Assembly (NCBI GenBank): GCA_009922295.1
Contig: RFWA01000111.1
Coordinates: forward strand, 1-7,560
DNA: 7,560 nucleotides
From: Betaproteobacteria bacterium
Lineage (GTDB): Bacteria > Pseudomonadota > Gammaproteobacteria > Burkholderiales > Burkholderiaceae_C
Direction: 5' to 3'
Part shown: piece by piece, positions 6,341-7,560 of the stretch
How positions within the stretch are numbered: the stretch's first letter is position 1
Layout of the letters: every line of letters begins with the position of its first letter
Program-made: the position numbers and the translations under genes
The notes under the pieces: model-generated
What the model saw: only the letters and a program-made list of their open reading frames with translations
Database searches by the model: none
What the model was told of the DNA's origin: nothing

Positions 6341-7243
6341 ATGACAGTCTGCTCCGCATTCAATCAGCCCGGGCGTTTTTTCAAGGGTAATCTCCACACC
6401 CATTCGACAATGTCTGATGGGCGGTATGCACCTGAGGAAGTTTGCCGGCGCTACCGCGAAGCAGGGTATGACTTCCTGACCTTGAGCGACCACTTTCTGC
6501 CAGTCTATGATTTTCCGGTGACCGACACCACGGCCTATCGCAGTGAGGGGTTCACCACCTTGCTCGGCGCTGAAGTGCATGTTCGGGCAACGTCCATGGG
6601 AGAGGCTTGGCACCTGCTCGCAGTGGGCTTACCACGCGATTTTCTAGCGACCCAGCCCGGTGAGTCCGGGCCACAGCTGGCGCAGCGTTGCCGCGACGCT
6701 GGCGCATTTGTCGGCATCGTCCATCCGGCCTGGTATGGGCTGTCATTGGAAGACGCCCGCAGCATTGAAAGCGCACACGCGGTAGAGATTTATAACCACA
6801 CCAGCGCCCTGAAAACCGACCGTGGCGACAGCTCCGCGCTGTATGACCAATTGTTGGCAGAAGGTCTGCGGTTGAGCGCGTTTGCATCGGATGATGCACA
6901 CTTTCACTTCGACGATGCTTTCGGTGCCTGGGTGATGGTGAGGGCAGATAGCCTTCAGCCAGAATTGCTTTTGGAGTCCCTCAAGAAGGGCCACTACTAC
7001 TCTTCGCAGGGCCCGTTGATCCACGATATCCGGATAGATGCTGGACAATTACACGTTAAATGCAGTCCGGCTCGAGCTGTGATGTTATTGGGCCGTGCTT
7101 CCAAAGCTGTTAGCGAATTTGGTGTCGGCATGGAGTCTGCGACATTGGCAGCCGAGGGTGTTGCCAAGGGAGGCTACGGCCGCGTCGTTGTGATCTCTGA
7201 CGACGGCCGGCGGGCCTGGAGCAACCCGATCTGGTTTGCTTGA
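6341..7243 (+). CDS. PHP-domain metallohydrolase, CehA/McbA family
   Basis: A 300-residue protein without signal peptide or membrane segment, so probably cytoplasmic. The PHP metal-site motifs occur in order: NLHTHSTMSDG (17-27, His19, His21, Asp26), TLSDH (47-51, Asp50, His51), GAEVH (76-80, Glu78), His91, GIVHP (125-129, His128) and ASDDAH (182-187, Asp185, His187). All expected ligands are present, so it should be active. The last 85 or so residues, ending WSNPIWF, form the beta-rich tail typical of the CehA/McbA group. Known PHP enzymes hydrolyse phosphoesters, and CehA-type members hydrolyse carbamates or other esters; the exact reaction here cannot be read. Its place behind lysR and opposite an importer linked to a PhnZ-like oxygenase suggests it cuts the imported compound or an intermediate. 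That role is inference. Confidence 0.88.
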   Translation: MTVCSAFNQPGRFFKGNLHTHSTMSDGRYAPEEVCRRYREAGYDFLTLSDHFLPVYDFPVTDTTAYRSEGFTTLLGAEVHVRATSMGEAWHLLAVGLPRDFLATQPGESGPQLAQRCRDAGAFVGIVHPAWYGLSLEDARSIESAHAVEIYNHTSALKTDRGDSSALYDQLLAEGLRLSAFASDDAHFHFDDAFGAWVMVRADSLQPELLLESLKKGHYYSSQGPLIHDIRIDAGQLHVKCSPARAVMLLGRASKAVSEFGVGMESATLAAEGVAKGGYGRVVVISDDGRRAWSNPIWFA

Positions 7244-7263
7244 CGCTGGGCGGCTTCAGACCA

Positions 7264-7560
7264 TTACTGAGGCGGTAGAGAAACCGTATCAGCCCATTTG
7301 GGCTTGGCCCGGCCAATCCCGGTGTAGTCAAAGCCCAGTTCGGCCATCAACTCGGGGTCGTACAGGTTGCGCCCGTCGATGATCACCGGCCGGCGCAGGC
7401 GGCTGCGCAGTTCGGCAAAGTCGGGGCTGCGGAACTCGCGCCACTCGGTGACCACAATCAGGGCGTCTGATCCGTCGGTTGCTGAGAGCGGGTCTCTGCA
7501 GGCCACAAAGCCGGGCTGCGACTGCCAACGTGCGCTGGCCCCCGCCATGGCCGCTGGGTC
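7264..7560 (-). CDS. UDP-glucose 6-dehydrogenase, C-terminal part (partial, 5' end beyond window)
   Basis: The last 98 codons of a nucleotide-sugar dehydrogenase; the frame is open through the right edge and begins DPAAM, a usual family motif, so the gene continues outside. ALIVVTEWREFRSPDF (residues 34-49 of the visible part) and VIIDGRNLYDPELMAELGFDYTGIGR (59-84) are characteristic of the UDP-binding C-terminal domain. The enzyme oxidises UDP-glucose to UDP-glucuronate with two NAD, for polysaccharide and lipid sugar synthesis in the cytoplasm. A polar tail of 14 residues follows the YTGIGR motif. It converges on the PHP gene with only 20 bases between the stops and no visible terminator. 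It has no evident link with the transport locus. Confidence 0.93.
   Translation of the reverse strand, partial: DPAAMAGASARWQSQPGFVACRDPLSATDGSDALIVVTEWREFRSPDFAELRSRLRRPVIIDGRNLYDPELMAELGFDYTGIGRAKPKWADTVSLPPQ

Overview
The window looks like a piece of a GC-rich proteobacterial chromosome. The protein flavours (a Comamonadaceae-like UDP-glucose dehydrogenase tail, family-5 solute-binding proteins with an RR signal, dense GC-rich coding) suggest Burkholderiales. That assignment is by impression only, since no rRNA or marker gene is present.

Layout. A minus-strand operon fills about positions 1 to 5294, read right to left. It encodes a family-5 periplasmic solute-binding protein (3729-5294), a DppB-type permease (2723-3679), a DppC-type permease (1884-2726), a fused DppD-DppF double ATPase (272-1903), and then the first 78 codons of an HD-domain protein cut by the left edge (1-236). 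That last gene closely resembles the phosphonate-degradation HD oxygenases (PhnZ/TmpB type). Spacings are tight: 49 bases with a strong stem-loop, a 4-base ATGA overlap, a 20-base overlap, and 35 bases.

Divergent from this operon, on the plus strand, are a LysR-type regulator (5327-6283) and a PHP-domain metallohydrolase of the CehA/McbA type (6341-7243), probably cotranscribed. The divergent control region is very small and AT-rich. It holds two overlapping promoter-like sequences, one per direction, whose -10 boxes share bases. At the right edge the C-terminal part of UDP-glucose 6-dehydrogenase (7264 to the edge, minus strand) converges on the PHP gene. It looks like an unrelated gene marking the border of the catabolic locus.

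How it may work together (inference). The importer brings in a small, probably zwitterionic or peptide-like compound. The cytoplasmic PHP enzyme may cut an ester or amide bond in it, and the HD oxygenase may cleave a C-P bond. LysR would sense the substrate or an intermediate. An Opp/Dpp-class importer joined to a PhnZ-like oxygenase and a PHP hydrolase is the most interesting aspect: it suggests uptake and breakdown of a conjugated organophosphonate. The substrate cannot be read from the sequence. The window contains no tRNA, rRNA, CRISPR array, insertion sequence or long repeat that I can see, and no gene-free stretch over 300 bases.
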